DNA of 64,000 bases. Source: Halegenticoccus soli. GTDB taxonomy: Archaea > Halobacteriota > Halobacteria > Halobacteriales > Haloferacaceae. The stretch is taken from contig NZ_PEND01000006.1 in the NCBI RefSeq assembly GCF_002844195.1, positions 186,001 through 250,000 of the forward strand. Reading direction: 5' to 3'. A program made the position numbers and the translations under genes. The notes beneath the pieces are model-generated. The model searched no databases. It was given only the letters and a program-made list of their open reading frames with translations, and had not been told where the DNA came from. This document shows positions 34,765 to 46,922 of this stretch, piece by piece (position 1 is the first letter of the stretch; each line of letters starts with the position of its first letter).

Positions 34765-34833
34765 GGTCAATCCCCTCGGCCTGGCTGGGTCAATCCCCCC
34801 GGCCCGACTGGGTCAATCCCCTCGCCCCGATTG
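34765..34833. repeat. Three tandem 23-bp repeats at the end of a DUF389 gene
   Basis: Copies at 34765-34787, 34788-34810 and 34811-34833, with consensus GGTCAATCCCC(T/C)CGGCC then a variable end. On the minus strand each copy reads as codons for Q(S/P)GRGD followed by TGA. The third copy is the true C-terminus of the DUF389 gene; the other two lie downstream of its stop. Since 23 is not a multiple of 3, the copies are in different frames. Confidence 0.9.
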
Positions 34834-36117
34834 GTTCCGATCGACGAACTCCACCGTGACCGTCACCCGCTTTCCCGTCCGCACCGCGACCTCCCCGCCG
34901 ATCTCGTCGGCCAGCGACGGGTACGCGCTCCCGTCCGGGCGCGCGACGGTGACCGTCACCTCGCGCCTCGTTTCGACGGGGCCGACGCCCCCGAACTCGA
35001 CGTGGACGGAGCGCAGTTCGAGTTCGTCGTACTCCTGGGCGAGGAGGTCCTGCACGGTGGTCTTGGCGTCGTTCTCGAACGAGATCTGACCGGCCATGAC
35101 GGTCCCGGGGCCGACGAGGAGGACGAGGAGGCCGACGACGAGCGCGACGGCGGTCGGCGACCGGGCGAGCATGGCGGCCCGTCCCGCGCGGTCGCGCTCG
35201 TCCCAGCCGTCCGGCCGGTAGCCGAGGTACCAGAAGACGGCGAAGGCGGCGAGGTTTATCGAGACGACGTTCGCGATCACCACGACGAGCGCGCCGAGGG
35301 CGACCGCCGGGAGCGCCCACGCGACGCCGATGCCGACCGCCGCGGCGGCGGGGATGAGGGCCGCGGCGACCGCGACGCCGACCAGCGAGACGGGGAACTC
35401 CGTGGCGAGGCCGAACGCCCCGGCCGCGCCGGCGCAGACGCCGACCACGAGCGTCAGGAGGCCGGGCGAGGTCCGGCCGCTTATCTGGCTGACCGTCTCG
35501 ACGGAGAGCGCGGGCGGCACGAACTGCGCCGTCTTGAGGAACCAGCCGAAGGCTGCGGCGGCGAGGATGGCCGCCAGCAGGCTGAACGCCTGCGACCGCA
35601 CGCCGCCGACGAGCATCCGGCGGTCGCCGAGCGTCGTCCCGACGCTGGCCGTGAGCGCCGAGCCGACCTGCGGGGCGATCACCATCGAGCCGACCACGAC
35701 CGCCGGCGAGTCGAGCAACAGCCCCGCCGTCGCGACGAACGCGCTCAGGAGCGTCATCGCGTAGTACGTCAGCCGGTCGGGCGTCATCCGCTTTGCCTTC
35801 GCCCTGATCTCGTCGTTCGAGATGCTCTCGTCCTCCTCGCGGCCGTCGACGAACCGCTCTTCGAGCTTCTCGTAGTCCGGGGTGATCGCCGTCTCCGCGT
35901 TCGCGATCACCGTGTACCCGTCTTCGTCGAGCCCGGTCGCCCGGAGGTCCTCGAGGACGGCGTCGACCGCCTGCGTCGGCAGGGGGAAGTAGAGGACGAC
36001 CGACTCCCCGTCGCCGTCCGCCTCCCGCGTGGCGACGTAGTCGATGTCCTCCTCCCCGAGGAGTTCCCGGACCGCCTCCAACCGGTCCGTCGGCACCAAC
36101 AGCTGAATGAGCCGCAT
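34813..36117 (-). CDS. DUF389/TIGR00341 membrane protein, copy 1
   Basis: A 434-residue protein. The N-terminal soluble domain (1-115; MRLIQLLVPTDRLEAVRELL, FPLPTQAVDAVLEDLRATGL) is followed by about six transmembrane helices with the core motif [20 protein letters not shown] (the '[13 protein letters not shown]' hallmark of DUF389), and ends with a soluble tail (VTVARPDGSAYPSLADEIGG). Function is unknown. The start at ATG 36117 fits a TATA box 24 nt upstream. It is paralogous to the protein at 37260 and divergent from arginase. Its final codons lie in a 23-bp tandem repeat. Confidence 0.85.
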   Translation of the reverse strand: MRLIQLLVPTDRLEAVRELLGEEDIDYVATREADGDGESVVLYFPLPTQAVDAVLEDLRATGLDEDGYTVIANAETAITPDYEKLEERFVDGREEDESISNDEIRAKAKRMTPDRLTYYAMTLLSAFVATAGLLLDSPAVVVGSMVIAPQVGSALTASVGTTLGDRRMLVGGVRSQAFSLLAAILAAAAFGWFLKTAQFVPPALSVETVSQISGRTSPGLLTLVVGVCAGAAGAFGLATEFPVSLVGVAVAAALIPAAAAVGIGVAWALPAVALGALVVVIANVVSINLAAFAVFWYLGYRPDGWDERDRAGRAAMLARSPTAVALVVGLLVLLVGPGTVMAGQISFENDAKTTVQDLLAQEYDELELRSVHVEFGGVGPVETRREVTVTVARPDGSAYPSLADEIGGEVAVRTGKRVTVTVEFVDRNQSGRGD

Positions 36118-36137
36118 ACGTCCGGTCTCGCCGCCGA

Positions 36138-36145
36138 ACATATAG
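36138..36145 (-). promoter_or_regulatory. TATA box of DUF389 copy 1
   Basis: CTATATGT on the minus strand is centred 24 nt before ATG 36117. Confidence 0.55.
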
Positions 36146-36262
36146 CCCTGTATGACGGTGGTCGGAGCCGCCGAGTCGACGGGTCAGAATCGGACGGGGA
36201 AGCGCCGCACGAGGAGTCGACCCGCCGAATCCGACGAGATTCGCCGCGATCGAATCGGATCC

Positions 36263-36270
36263 GATAAGTA
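36263..36270 (+). promoter_or_regulatory. TATA box of arginase gene
   Basis: GATAAGTA is centred 27 nt before ATG 36293. Confidence 0.45.
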
Positions 36271-36292
36271 GCGGGCGGCAACATTTGCGCCC

Positions 36293-37201
36293 ATGACACG
36301 GTCGGTCCGCATCATCGGAGCCCCGGCGGACTACGGGGCGAACCGCCGCGGCGTGGACATGGGTCCCTCGGCGATCCGCTACGCGGGGCTCGCCGACGAA
36401 CTCGAACGGTCGGGCGTCCCTGCGAGAGACGCGGGCGACCTCGCCGTCCCGCGCGCCGAGGAGCGCGACCCCGACGCGACCGCGCCGCCCGCGGGCAAGG
36501 CCAAGTTCCTCCGCGAGACGGAGGAGGTCTGCACCCGCCTCGCCGACGAGGTCGCCGACGCGCTCGCCGACGGGGAGACGCCGCTCGTCCTCGGGGGCGA
36601 CCACTCCATCGCCATCGGAACGGTCGCCGGGTCCGCCCGCGACGCCGACGTCGGCGCCGTCTGGTTCGACGCCCACGGCGACCTGAACACGCCGACAACC
36701 TCCCCCAGCGGGAACGTCCACGGGATGCCCCTCGCGGCCGCGCTGGGCGTGGGAGAGTTCGCCGACCTCGGCTGGGCGAACGTCCCCGGCCTGCGCGAGC
36801 GGAACGTCGCGCTCGTCGGCCTCCGCTCCCTCGACGCGGCGGAAAAGGAGGTCATCCGCGGGGGAGACCTCACCGCCTTCACCATGTCCGACATCGACGA
36901 ACGCGGGATCACGGACGTCGTCGAGGAGGCGCTCGCGGTGGCGACAGACGGGACCGACGGCGTACACGTCAGCCTGGACCTCGACTGGCTCGACCCGAAG
37001 GAAGCGCCGGGTGTCGGAACCCCCGTCCGCGGGGGCGTCACCTACCGCGAGGCGCACTCGGCGATGGAAACGGTCGCGGAGTCCGGCGCGATGCGATCGC
37101 TCGAACTCGTCGAGGTGAACCCGATCCTGGACGAGCACAACGAGACCGCCGCGCTGGCGACGGAACTCGCGGCCAGCGCGCTCGGAAAGACGATCCTCTG
37201 A
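36293..37201 (+). CDS. rocF: Arginase/agmatinase-family ureohydrolase (arginase)
   Basis: A 302-residue binuclear Mn enzyme. Metal ligands are in GGDHS (His104), WFDAHGDLNTP (Asp126, His128, Asp130) and SLDLDWLDPKEAPGVGTPVRGG. The substrate loop SGNVHGMPLAAALG matches arginases better than agmatinases. It hydrolyses arginine to ornithine and urea. It sits between two paralogous DUF389 membrane-protein genes; a functional link is not established. The start at ATG 36293 has a TATA element 27 nt upstream. Confidence 0.9.
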   Translation: MTRSVRIIGAPADYGANRRGVDMGPSAIRYAGLADELERSGVPARDAGDLAVPRAEERDPDATAPPAGKAKFLRETEEVCTRLADEVADALADGETPLVLGGDHSIAIGTVAGSARDADVGAVWFDAHGDLNTPTTSPSGNVHGMPLAAALGVGEFADLGWANVPGLRERNVALVGLRSLDAAEKEVIRGGDLTAFTMSDIDERGITDVVEEALAVATDGTDGVHVSLDLDWLDPKEAPGVGTPVRGGVTYREAHSAMETVAESGAMRSLELVEVNPILDEHNETAALATELAASALGKTIL

Positions 37202-37259
37202 TCCGCGGACCGGTATATTCAGGGACCGCTCTTTCCCGCCCCCGCATCGTACGGTCGCT

Positions 37260-38735
37260 GTGAGACTCGTCCAGGTTTTCGTTTCGGACGACGAGCTGGA
37301 GTCGGTCCGCAGCACGCTCGAAGAGCGCGACGTCGATTACGTGACGACGAGCGGCAGCGACGACCAGGTCGAGCACACGCTCGTCCAGTTTCCGCTCCCG
37401 ACCGACGCCGTGGGGGACGTGCTCGGCGCCCTGTCCGAGGCGGGCGTCGACGAGCGGGCGTACACGGTCGTCGGCAGCGCCGAGAGCGCGATGACCCCGA
37501 ACATGGAGACGCTCATCTCCCGCTACGCCTCGGACTACACGCCGCTCGCGTCCTTCGAGCTGAGTTCGAAGGCGCGCTCTCTCAGCCGCGACACCTACTC
37601 GTTCGTCTGGATGATCCTCCTGAGCGCGATCATCGCCACGGCCGGCCTGCTCATCGACTCGCCGGCCATCGTCGTCGGCTCGATGGTCATCGCGCCCATC
37701 GTCGGTCCCGTTCTCACCGCGAGCGTCGGCGCGGCGGTGGGCGACTGGAAGATGATGACCGCGGGCGTCAAACAGCAGGTGATCGGCCTCGCGGTCGCCA
37801 TCGCCGGGGCGGCCGTCACGGCCCTGTTCCTGAAGGAGCTCTACTTCGTCACGCCCGTCATCGAGCCGAGTTCGATCGAGCTCATGACGGTTCGACTCGC
37901 GCCCAGCGCCACCGCCGTCCTCGTCGGGGTGGCCGCCGCCGGGGCCGCGGCGTTCGGCGTCACGACGAAGGGCCCGCTGTCGCTCATCGGCGTGATGATC
38001 GCGGCGGCGCTCATCCCCGCCGCCGCGGCGGTCGGTATCGGCATCGCGTGGGGATCGCCGGTCGTCGCCCTCGGGACGCTCCTCCTCCTCCTCGTCACCA
38101 TCGTCGTCATCGACCTCGTCCTGTTCTCCTCGCTGTGGCTCCTCGGCTATCGGTCCGCTCCCGGCCTTCGCTCCGTCCTCCGAGGTGGAACCGGACGGAC
38201 CGTCGGCGTCGTCCTCGCCGCGGTCCTGCTCGCCGCGGTCGTCGGCGTCGTCTTCGTCGGGACCGCAGAGCAGATAGCGTACCAGCGGGAGGTTCACCGG
38301 GAGGTGTCGGAGGTCGTCTCTCAGCCGCAGTACGACGAACTGAGCGTCACCGGGGTCTCCGTCGAGTACGCCTACCCGCCCGTCTTCTCGCAGCCCGAGA
38401 CGGTGACTGTCACCGTCAACAAACCCGCGGATCAGTCCACCGGGTCGCTCTCGGACGAACTCGCCGCGGCGATCGCGGACCGGACGGGCGAGCGCCCGGT
38501 CGTGCGCGTCCGTTACCAGAACTACGAGCAGGCGCGGCCGGCCGCTGAAGCGCGCTCGAACCCGGGGCTACTCGTCCCCTTCGCCGACGCGCTCGGCCGG
38601 AATCACGTCGACCGAAGCGACGCGGTCGCCGGCGTCGAGATCCATCACGATGACGCCCATGGTGTTTCGGCCGACCGTCGAGATGCCGTCCACCGGGGTT
38701 CGCATGATCTGGCCGCCCTCGCTCATCACGAGTAG
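37260..38735 (+). CDS. DUF389/TIGR00341 membrane protein, copy 2 (extended, overlaps gyrA)
   Basis: A 491-residue paralogue of the protein at 34813, with the same N-terminal domain ([20 protein letters not shown]), six or so membrane helices and the hallmark [20 protein letters not shown]. It starts at GTG 37260. The conserved region ends near [11 protein letters not shown] (about residue 424); the last ~65 residues have no counterpart in copy 1, and the last 56 codons (38568-38735) run antisense into the 3' end of gyrA. The stop may have been lost in this lineage. Function of the family unknown. Confidence 0.82.
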   Translation: MRLVQVFVSDDELESVRSTLEERDVDYVTTSGSDDQVEHTLVQFPLPTDAVGDVLGALSEAGVDERAYTVVGSAESAMTPNMETLISRYASDYTPLASFELSSKARSLSRDTYSFVWMILLSAIIATAGLLIDSPAIVVGSMVIAPIVGPVLTASVGAAVGDWKMMTAGVKQQVIGLAVAIAGAAVTALFLKELYFVTPVIEPSSIELMTVRLAPSATAVLVGVAAAGAAAFGVTTKGPLSLIGVMIAAALIPAAAAVGIGIAWGSPVVALGTLLLLLVTIVVIDLVLFSSLWLLGYRSAPGLRSVLRGGTGRTVGVVLAAVLLAAVVGVVFVGTAEQIAYQREVHREVSEVVSQPQYDELSVTGVSVEYAYPPVFSQPETVTVTVNKPADQSTGSLSDELAAAIADRTGERPVVRVRYQNYEQARPAAEARSNPGLLVPFADALGRNHVDRSDAVAGVEIHHDDAHGVSADRRDAVHRGSHDLAALAHHE

Positions 38736-41042
38736 GTGGTCGCCGGGGCCGACGGCCTCGATCGCGCAGGTCGGGCCGTTGCGCTCGTTCGCCTTGATGT
38801 CGATGAGCCCCTTCCCGTTGCGCGACTGCTTCCGGTAGTCGCCGATGTCGGTTCGCTTGCCGTAGCCGTTCTTCGTGACCGTGAGCAGCCAGCTGTGCCG
38901 CTCCCCGTTCACGGCGGCCACGCCGGCGACACTGTCGTCGCCCTGAAGTTCGATGCCGCGGACGCCGCGCGCGGACCGCCCCATCGCCCGGACCTCCGAC
39001 TCGTCGAACCGGATGCTCATCCCGCCCTCGGTGGCGACGACGAGGTCGCGCTCGCCGTCCGTCACCTCGACGTCGACCAGCGCGTCGCCGTCCTCGAGCC
39101 TGATCGCCCGAATTCCGGTCGAGAGGATGTTCCCGAAGTCGTCGACGGCGGTGCGCTTTACGTACCCGTCGCGGGTCACCATCGTGAGGAACTCGTCCTC
39201 GTCCATGTCGTCGGTGTTGACGACGGCGGTGATCTCCTCGCCGTCGTCGAGGTCGATGACGTTCACCGCCGACTTCCCGCGGGCGGTTCGGCTCATCTCC
39301 GGGATCTGGTACGCCTTCAGCTGGTAGACCTGCCCGCGGTTGGTGAAACAGAGCAGGTAGTCGTGGCTGTTGGCGAAGAACACGGAGGAGACCCTGTCGC
39401 CGTCCTTGAGGTCTGTGCCGATGATGCCCTTGCCGCCGCGGTTCTGCGCGCGGAACGTCGACGCGGGCATCCGCTTTATGTAGTCCGACTCAGACATGAC
39501 CACGACGACGTCCTCCTCGGGGATGAGGTCCTCGCGGGTGACGGTGCCGGCGTCCTCCACGATCTCCGTCCGGCGCTCGTCGGCGTACTCCTCCTTGATC
39601 TCCAGGAGCTCCGACTCGATGACGCCGAGGAGCTCCGACTCGTCGCTCAGGATCTCGTTGAGCCGCTCGATGGTCGCCTGGACCTCCCCGTACTCGTCCT
39701 CGATGGCGGCCGCCTCCATGGAGGTGAGGCTGCCGAGCTGCATCGAGACGATGTGTTCGACCTGCGCCTGGCTGAAGTCGTACGCCTCCGCGAGCGCCGC
39801 CTTGGCGGCGTCGCGGTCCTCCGCGTCGCGGATGACGTCGACCACGTCGTCGACGTTTTCGAGCGCCGTGAGCCGCCCTTCGAGGATGTGCGCGCGGTCT
39901 TCGGCCTCGGCGAGGTCGTACTCGCTGCGCCGCCGGACGACCTCGCGGCGGTGGTTCAGGTACTCCCGGAGGGTCTCCTTGAGGTCGAGCACCTTCGGCT
40001 GCCCGTCGACCAGCGCGAGGTTGATGACGCCGAAGGTGGATTCGAGGTGGTGTTCGAGCAGCTGGTTCTTCACCACCTCCGCCATCGCCCCGCGCTTGAG
40101 CTCGATCACGACGCGGATGCCGTCGCGGTCGGACTCGTCGCGCAGGTCGCGGATGCCCTCGATCTTCCCCTCGTTCACGTCGTCGGCGATCCGCTCTATG
40201 AGCCGCGCCTTGTTCTCCTGGAAGGGGAGTTCGGTGACGACGATGCGCTCGTCGTCCTCGCCCTCGTTTTCGATCTCGAACTCGGCCCGGACGCGGAGCC
40301 GGCCCCGCCCGGTCTTGTACGCCTGGTAGATCTCGTTCCGGCCGACGATCTTCGCCCCGGTCGGGAAGTCGGGGCCCTTGACGTGCTCCATCAGGTCCTC
40401 GACCTCGCAGTCCGGGTTGTTGATGAGGTGGACCGTCGCGTCGATCACCTCGCCGAGGTTGTGCGGCGGGACGTTCGTGCTCATCCCGACGGCGATGCCC
40501 GACGAGCCGTTCACGAGCAGGTTCGGGAACGCCGCGGGGAGCACCTCGGGCTCTTCGAGGCGATCGTCGTAGTTCGGCGCGAAGTCGACCGTGTCCTTCT
40601 CGATGTCCGCGAGCAGCTCCTCCGCGATGGGCGACATGCGGGCCTCCGTGTACCGCATCGCCGCCGGCGGGTCGCCGTCGACGGAGCCGAAGTTGCCCTG
40701 CCCGTCGACGAGCGGGTAGCGCATCGAGAAGTCCTGCGCCATCCGCGCGAGCGTGTCGTAGATGGCGGAGTCGCCGTGGGGGTGGAAGTCGCCCATCGTC
40801 TCGCCGACGATCGAGGAGGACTTCCGGTGGGAGGCTCGGCTCGTGACGCCGGCCTGGTGCATCGCGTAGAGAATGCGCCGGTGGACCGGCTTCAGCCCGT
40901 CGCGCGCGTCCGGGAGCGCCCGGCCGGCGATGACGGACATCGCGTAATCGATGTACGACTGCTCCATCTCGTCTTCGATGCGAGCGGTCGTGACCTGTGC
41001 CGCTTCGACTGCGTCTTCCGGGTTCGGGATGTCTGAACTCAT
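38568..41042 (-). CDS. gyrA: DNA gyrase subunit A
   Basis: An 824-residue type IIA topoisomerase subunit that cuts and rejoins DNA for negative supercoiling. The catalytic Tyr is in [10 protein letters not shown] (~residue 130). [31 protein letters not shown]-type and the GyrA-box variant [13 protein letters not shown] (~550) are visible; the C-terminal beta-pinwheel repeats follow to the end ([17 protein letters not shown]). Start ATG 41042. It follows gyrB by 117 nt, forming the gyrBA operon. Its last 168 nt overlap the DUF389 copy 2 gene in antisense. Confidence 0.97.
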   Translation of the reverse strand: MSSDIPNPEDAVEAAQVTTARIEDEMEQSYIDYAMSVIAGRALPDARDGLKPVHRRILYAMHQAGVTSRASHRKSSSIVGETMGDFHPHGDSAIYDTLARMAQDFSMRYPLVDGQGNFGSVDGDPPAAMRYTEARMSPIAEELLADIEKDTVDFAPNYDDRLEEPEVLPAAFPNLLVNGSSGIAVGMSTNVPPHNLGEVIDATVHLINNPDCEVEDLMEHVKGPDFPTGAKIVGRNEIYQAYKTGRGRLRVRAEFEIENEGEDDERIVVTELPFQENKARLIERIADDVNEGKIEGIRDLRDESDRDGIRVVIELKRGAMAEVVKNQLLEHHLESTFGVINLALVDGQPKVLDLKETLREYLNHRREVVRRRSEYDLAEAEDRAHILEGRLTALENVDDVVDVIRDAEDRDAAKAALAEAYDFSQAQVEHIVSMQLGSLTSMEAAAIEDEYGEVQATIERLNEILSDESELLGVIESELLEIKEEYADERRTEIVEDAGTVTREDLIPEEDVVVVMSESDYIKRMPASTFRAQNRGGKGIIGTDLKDGDRVSSVFFANSHDYLLCFTNRGQVYQLKAYQIPEMSRTARGKSAVNVIDLDDGEEITAVVNTDDMDEDEFLTMVTRDGYVKRTAVDDFGNILSTGIRAIRLEDGDALVDVEVTDGERDLVVATEGGMSIRFDESEVRAMGRSARGVRGIELQGDDSVAGVAAVNGERHSWLLTVTKNGYGKRTDIGDYRKQSRNGKGLIDIKANERNGPTCAIEAVGPGDHLLVMSEGGQIMRTPVDGISTVGRNTMGVIVMDLDAGDRVASVDVIPAERVGEGDE

Positions 41043-41159
41043 CGTGTCTCTTTCGTTCGTTCGATGGTGGCGCGCCGTCGGCTCGGCGCGCGAGGCCGCG
41101 CGGGTTCCGCGCGGGCGTCTCTGCTACGTGCGGCGGCGGGTCGACCTCTCATGTCGCCT

Positions 41160-43268
<2,109 letters not shown>

Positions 43269-45695
43269 ATGACGTCGTTCCAGTCGACACTCGGCGACGA
43301 GCCGGGGATCGCAGAGGAGCTGGCCGAGAGCCAGCGGGAGATCTCCATCGCCGAGTTCTTCGAGAAAAACAAGCACATGCTCGGGTTCGACAGCGGAGCC
43401 CGAGGGCTTGTAACCGCCGTGAAGGAGGCGGTCGACAACGCGCTCGACGCCACCGAGGAGGCGGGCATCGCCCCCGACATCTACGTCGAGATCGCCGAGG
43501 TCGGCGACTACTACCGGCTCGTCGTCGAGGACAACGGCCCGGGTATCACCAAAGAGCAGGTCCCCAAGGTCTTCGGGAAGCTCCTCTACGGGTCTCGTTT
43601 TCACGTCAGAGAGCAGAACCGCGGTCAACAGGGAATCGGGATCTCGGCCGCGGTGTTGTACTCACAGCTGACGAGCGGGAAGCCGGCGAAGATCACGAGC
43701 CGAACCCAGGGGAGCGCCGAGGCCGAGTACTTCGAACTCATCATCGACACCGACAGGAACGAACCGGAGATCAAAGACTCCCGGACGACCTCCTGGGACC
43801 GGCCGCACGGGACGCGCATCGAACTGGAGATGGAGGCGAACATGCGCGCCCGCCAGCAGCTCCACAGCTACGTCAAGCACACGGCGGTCGTCAACCCCCA
43901 CGCGCGGATCGAACTCCGCGAGCCGGGGCTCGACGCGCCGCTGAAGTTCGAGCGGGCGACGGATCAGCTCCCCCAGGAGACGGAAGAGATCCGCCCGCAC
44001 CCCCACGGGGTCGAACTCGGGACGCTCATCAAGATGCTCGGCGCGACGAACTCGCACTCCGTCTCCGGGTTCCTCCAGGAGGAGTTCACCCGCGTCGGCA
44101 AGAAGACGGCCGACAAGATCGTCGACAACTTCCGCGACCGACACTTCGGCCGCGAGATGGCCTGGAGCGGCCCGCCGTCGCACGACGGGGCCGACCTGGA
44201 GTCCGCCATCGTCGGCGCCGTCTCGAACAAGGGGCGCGACCCCACCGAGGCGTTCGCGGCGGAGGTCGTCGAGGTGGTCTCGAACCGGGAGCGGACCTCC
44301 CATCAGGAGCTCCGGTTCATCGTCGGGAACGCCGCCGAGACGGCGTCGGATCAGTTCGAGGTGACGTTCGGCGAGACGGTCCGCGAGAACGCGCTGGAGG
44401 CGGCCTGGGGCGGGCTCACCGCGCACGACGCCGAGGAGGAGGTCGACCTCCTGACCCCCTCGCTGTACGCGCTCGTCGACGAGGCGACGAGCACCCGGAA
44501 GGACGACGCCACCGTCGAGGCGCTCGCGGAGCGGCTGGCCCGCAAGTTCGCCGGCGTCGAGGACCCCCGCCACCGGGTGACGAAGCGCGAGCTCCGGGAG
44601 TTCGTCGACGGCGCGGCCGACGCGACGCAGGAGTACGACGACGTCACCGTCGGCGACACGGCGCGCGAGAACATCACCGAGGCCGTCTGGTCGGTCATGC
44701 GGACCGTCTCGGACGCCCCCCCGAAGGTCGCCGAGGTCGCCGAGAGCCGCGACACGGCCTCGCAGCTCCTGGAGGCGATGCGCGAGACGGACATCCTCGC
44801 GCCGCCGACGGACTGCCTGTCGCCGATCACGGACGAACTCGTCGAGGCGGGCCTGCGCAAGGAGTACGACGCCGACTTCTACGCCGCCGCGACCCGCGAC
44901 GCGGAGGTCCACGGCGGCGACCCGTTCATCGTCGAGGCCGGCATCGCCTACGGCGGCGACCTCCCGGCCGAGGGGAGCGTGGACCTTCTGCGCTTCGCCA
45001 ACCGCGTCCCGCTCGTCTACCAGCGCGGGGCGTGCGCCACGACCGACGTGGTGAAGCGGATCGGGTGGCGGAACTACGGGCTCGACCAGCCCGGCGGCAG
45101 CGGAATGCCGAACGGGCCGGCGGTCATCATGGTCCACGTCGCCTCGACCAACGTCCCGTTCACCAGCGAGTCGAAGGACGCGCTCGCGAACATCCCGGTC
45201 ATCGAAGACGAGATCGAACTCGCCATCCGGGAGGCCGCGCGCGAACTCAAATCCTACCTGAACAAGCGCCGGTCGATGCAGAAGCGTCGGAAGAAACAGG
45301 ACGTGCTCGGGCGGATCCTCCCGCAGATGGCGGACAAGGTGGCCGAGGTGACCGGCCGCGAGCGGCCGAACATCGACGGCGCGCTGGCGCGGATCATGAA
45401 CAACGTCAGCGTCGAGCGCGAGTTCGACGGCGGGACGGTCACCCTCATGGTCGAGAACCACTCCGACCGGTCCGAGGCGCTGGACGTCACGGACATCGTC
45501 TCGGAGGAACCGACCGACGTGGAGGCGGACGGCGAGACGACCGTCGTCGACCTCGACGGCGAGTGGTTCGTGAAGTGGGCCCCGTCGGTGTCGGCGGGCG
45601 AGACGGCGACCCTCACCTACGCGGTGAGCGAGGACGCGTCGTTCGACGTCAACGTCGACGGCGTCGAGGCGGAGAAACTCACGGTGCACGCGTAA
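43269..45695 (+). CDS. top6B: DNA topoisomerase VI subunit B
   Basis: An 808-residue GHKL ATPase of the archaeal/plant type IIB topoisomerase, which passes DNA through double-strand breaks. Motifs: [20 protein letters not shown] (Asn), [40 protein letters not shown] (ATP lid), then the helix-two-turns-helix region and the transducer with [20 protein letters not shown]. The C-terminal Ig-like domain (about 700-808) ends [13 protein letters not shown]. The start at ATG 43269 has TTTTAACC 30 nt upstream. Stop and the next start are adjacent, so top6A is coupled to it. Confidence 0.96.
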   Translation: MTSFQSTLGDEPGIAEELAESQREISIAEFFEKNKHMLGFDSGARGLVTAVKEAVDNALDATEEAGIAPDIYVEIAEVGDYYRLVVEDNGPGITKEQVPKVFGKLLYGSRFHVREQNRGQQGIGISAAVLYSQLTSGKPAKITSRTQGSAEAEYFELIIDTDRNEPEIKDSRTTSWDRPHGTRIELEMEANMRARQQLHSYVKHTAVVNPHARIELREPGLDAPLKFERATDQLPQETEEIRPHPHGVELGTLIKMLGATNSHSVSGFLQEEFTRVGKKTADKIVDNFRDRHFGREMAWSGPPSHDGADLESAIVGAVSNKGRDPTEAFAAEVVEVVSNRERTSHQELRFIVGNAAETASDQFEVTFGETVRENALEAAWGGLTAHDAEEEVDLLTPSLYALVDEATSTRKDDATVEALAERLARKFAGVEDPRHRVTKRELREFVDGAADATQEYDDVTVGDTARENITEAVWSVMRTVSDAPPKVAEVAESRDTASQLLEAMRETDILAPPTDCLSPITDELVEAGLRKEYDADFYAAATRDAEVHGGDPFIVEAGIAYGGDLPAEGSVDLLRFANRVPLVYQRGACATTDVVKRIGWRNYGLDQPGGSGMPNGPAVIMVHVASTNVPFTSESKDALANIPVIEDEIELAIREAARELKSYLNKRRSMQKRRKKQDVLGRILPQMADKVAEVTGRERPNIDGALARIMNNVSVEREFDGGTVTLMVENHSDRSEALDVTDIVSEEPTDVEADGETTVVDLDGEWFVKWAPSVSAGETATLTYAVSEDASFDVNVDGVEAEKLTVHA

Positions 45696-46796
45696 ATGAG
45701 TTCGAACACGAAGATCCAGGACGAGCGGGCGCGCGAGCGCCTCATCGACCTCGCGGCGGAGTTCTACGACCAGTTCGCCGGGGGGCAGATCCCCGAGATG
45801 CGGCTGCCCACCCGGACGAAGAGCAACATCGAGTACGACGAGGACGCGGAGGTGTGGGTGTACGGCGACCGGACCAGCACCCGCAGCGCCAACAGCGTCC
45901 GCGGGGCGCGAAAGCTCCTCAAGGCGGTGTACACCATCGACTTCCTCGCGAAGCAGCTGGAGGAGGACCGCTCGTCAACCCTCCGTGAGCTGTACTACCT
46001 CTCGGAGTCGTGGGACACGAAGGAGGCGCACTTCTCCGACCAGGACGAGTCGAACCAGCTCGTCGAGGACCTGGAGATCGTCTCCGAGGTCACCCGCGAG
46101 GACTTCCACATGCGCCCCGAGGAGTCCGGCGCGACGCTCATGGGCCCGCTCCTCCTCCGCGAACAGACCCGGAGGGGAGAGCGCGAGATCCACTGCCAGG
46201 AGGACGTCGGCGAGGGCGGCTACCAGATCCCGAACAACCCCGACACCATCGAGTTCCTTGATCACGACATCGACTTCGTCCTCTGCGTCGAGACCGGCGG
46301 GATGCGGGACCGGCTCATCGAGAACGGCTTCGACGAGGACTTCAACGCCCTCATCGTCCACCTCAAGGGGCAGCCGGCCCGGGCGACCCGCCGCATCACA
46401 AAGCGGATGCACGACGAGCTCGATCTCCCCGTGGTGGTCTTCACGGACGGCGACCCGTGGTCGTACCGGATCTACGGCTCCGTCGCGTACGGGTCGATCA
46501 AGAGCGCGCACCTCTCCGAGTACCTGGCGACCCCCGAGGCGAAGTTCGTCGGCATCCAGCCGCAGGACATCGTCGATTACGACCTGCCGACCGATCCCCT
46601 CTCGGACTCGGACGTCAACGCCCTCCAGAGCGAGCTGGAGGACCCGCGGTTCAAGACCGACTACTGGAAGGAGCAGATCGAACTCCAGCTCGACATCGAG
46701 AAGAAGGCCGAACAGCAGGCGCTCGCCTCCCGCGGGCTCGACTTCGTGACCGACACGTACCTCCCCGAGCGCCTCGGCGAGATGGGCGTCCTCTGA
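45696..46796 (+). CDS. top6A: DNA topoisomerase VI subunit A (Spo11-like)
   Basis: A 366-residue catalytic subunit. The active-site Tyr is in [12 protein letters not shown] (~residue 103). Toprim residues are in [20 protein letters not shown] (Glu) and [22 protein letters not shown] (DxD). The ATG directly follows the top6B stop with no gap. Heterotetramer with Top6B. The final residues [14 protein letters not shown] are usual for the family. Confidence 0.97.
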   Translation: MSSNTKIQDERARERLIDLAAEFYDQFAGGQIPEMRLPTRTKSNIEYDEDAEVWVYGDRTSTRSANSVRGARKLLKAVYTIDFLAKQLEEDRSSTLRELYYLSESWDTKEAHFSDQDESNQLVEDLEIVSEVTREDFHMRPEESGATLMGPLLLREQTRRGEREIHCQEDVGEGGYQIPNNPDTIEFLDHDIDFVLCVETGGMRDRLIENGFDEDFNALIVHLKGQPARATRRITKRMHDELDLPVVVFTDGDPWSYRIYGSVAYGSIKSAHLSEYLATPEAKFVGIQPQDIVDYDLPTDPLSDSDVNALQSELEDPRFKTDYWKEQIELQLDIEKKAEQQALASRGLDFVTDTYLPERLGEMGVL

Positions 46797-46922
46797 CCGG
46801 TCGAACGGCCGGCGTCCGGCGCTCCGAGCCTTCGCCCCGCGCCCTCGACTCCGCCGCGCGGCACATGTACCCCCTGAGTATCCCAGGTCCACGACTACGA
46901 AATTCCCGGCTCGTCGTACGAC

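Noticed and set aside
36293-37201. Agmatinase instead of arginase
   Set aside because: The substrate loop SGNVHGMPLAAALG matches arginase better, but activity would need testing.
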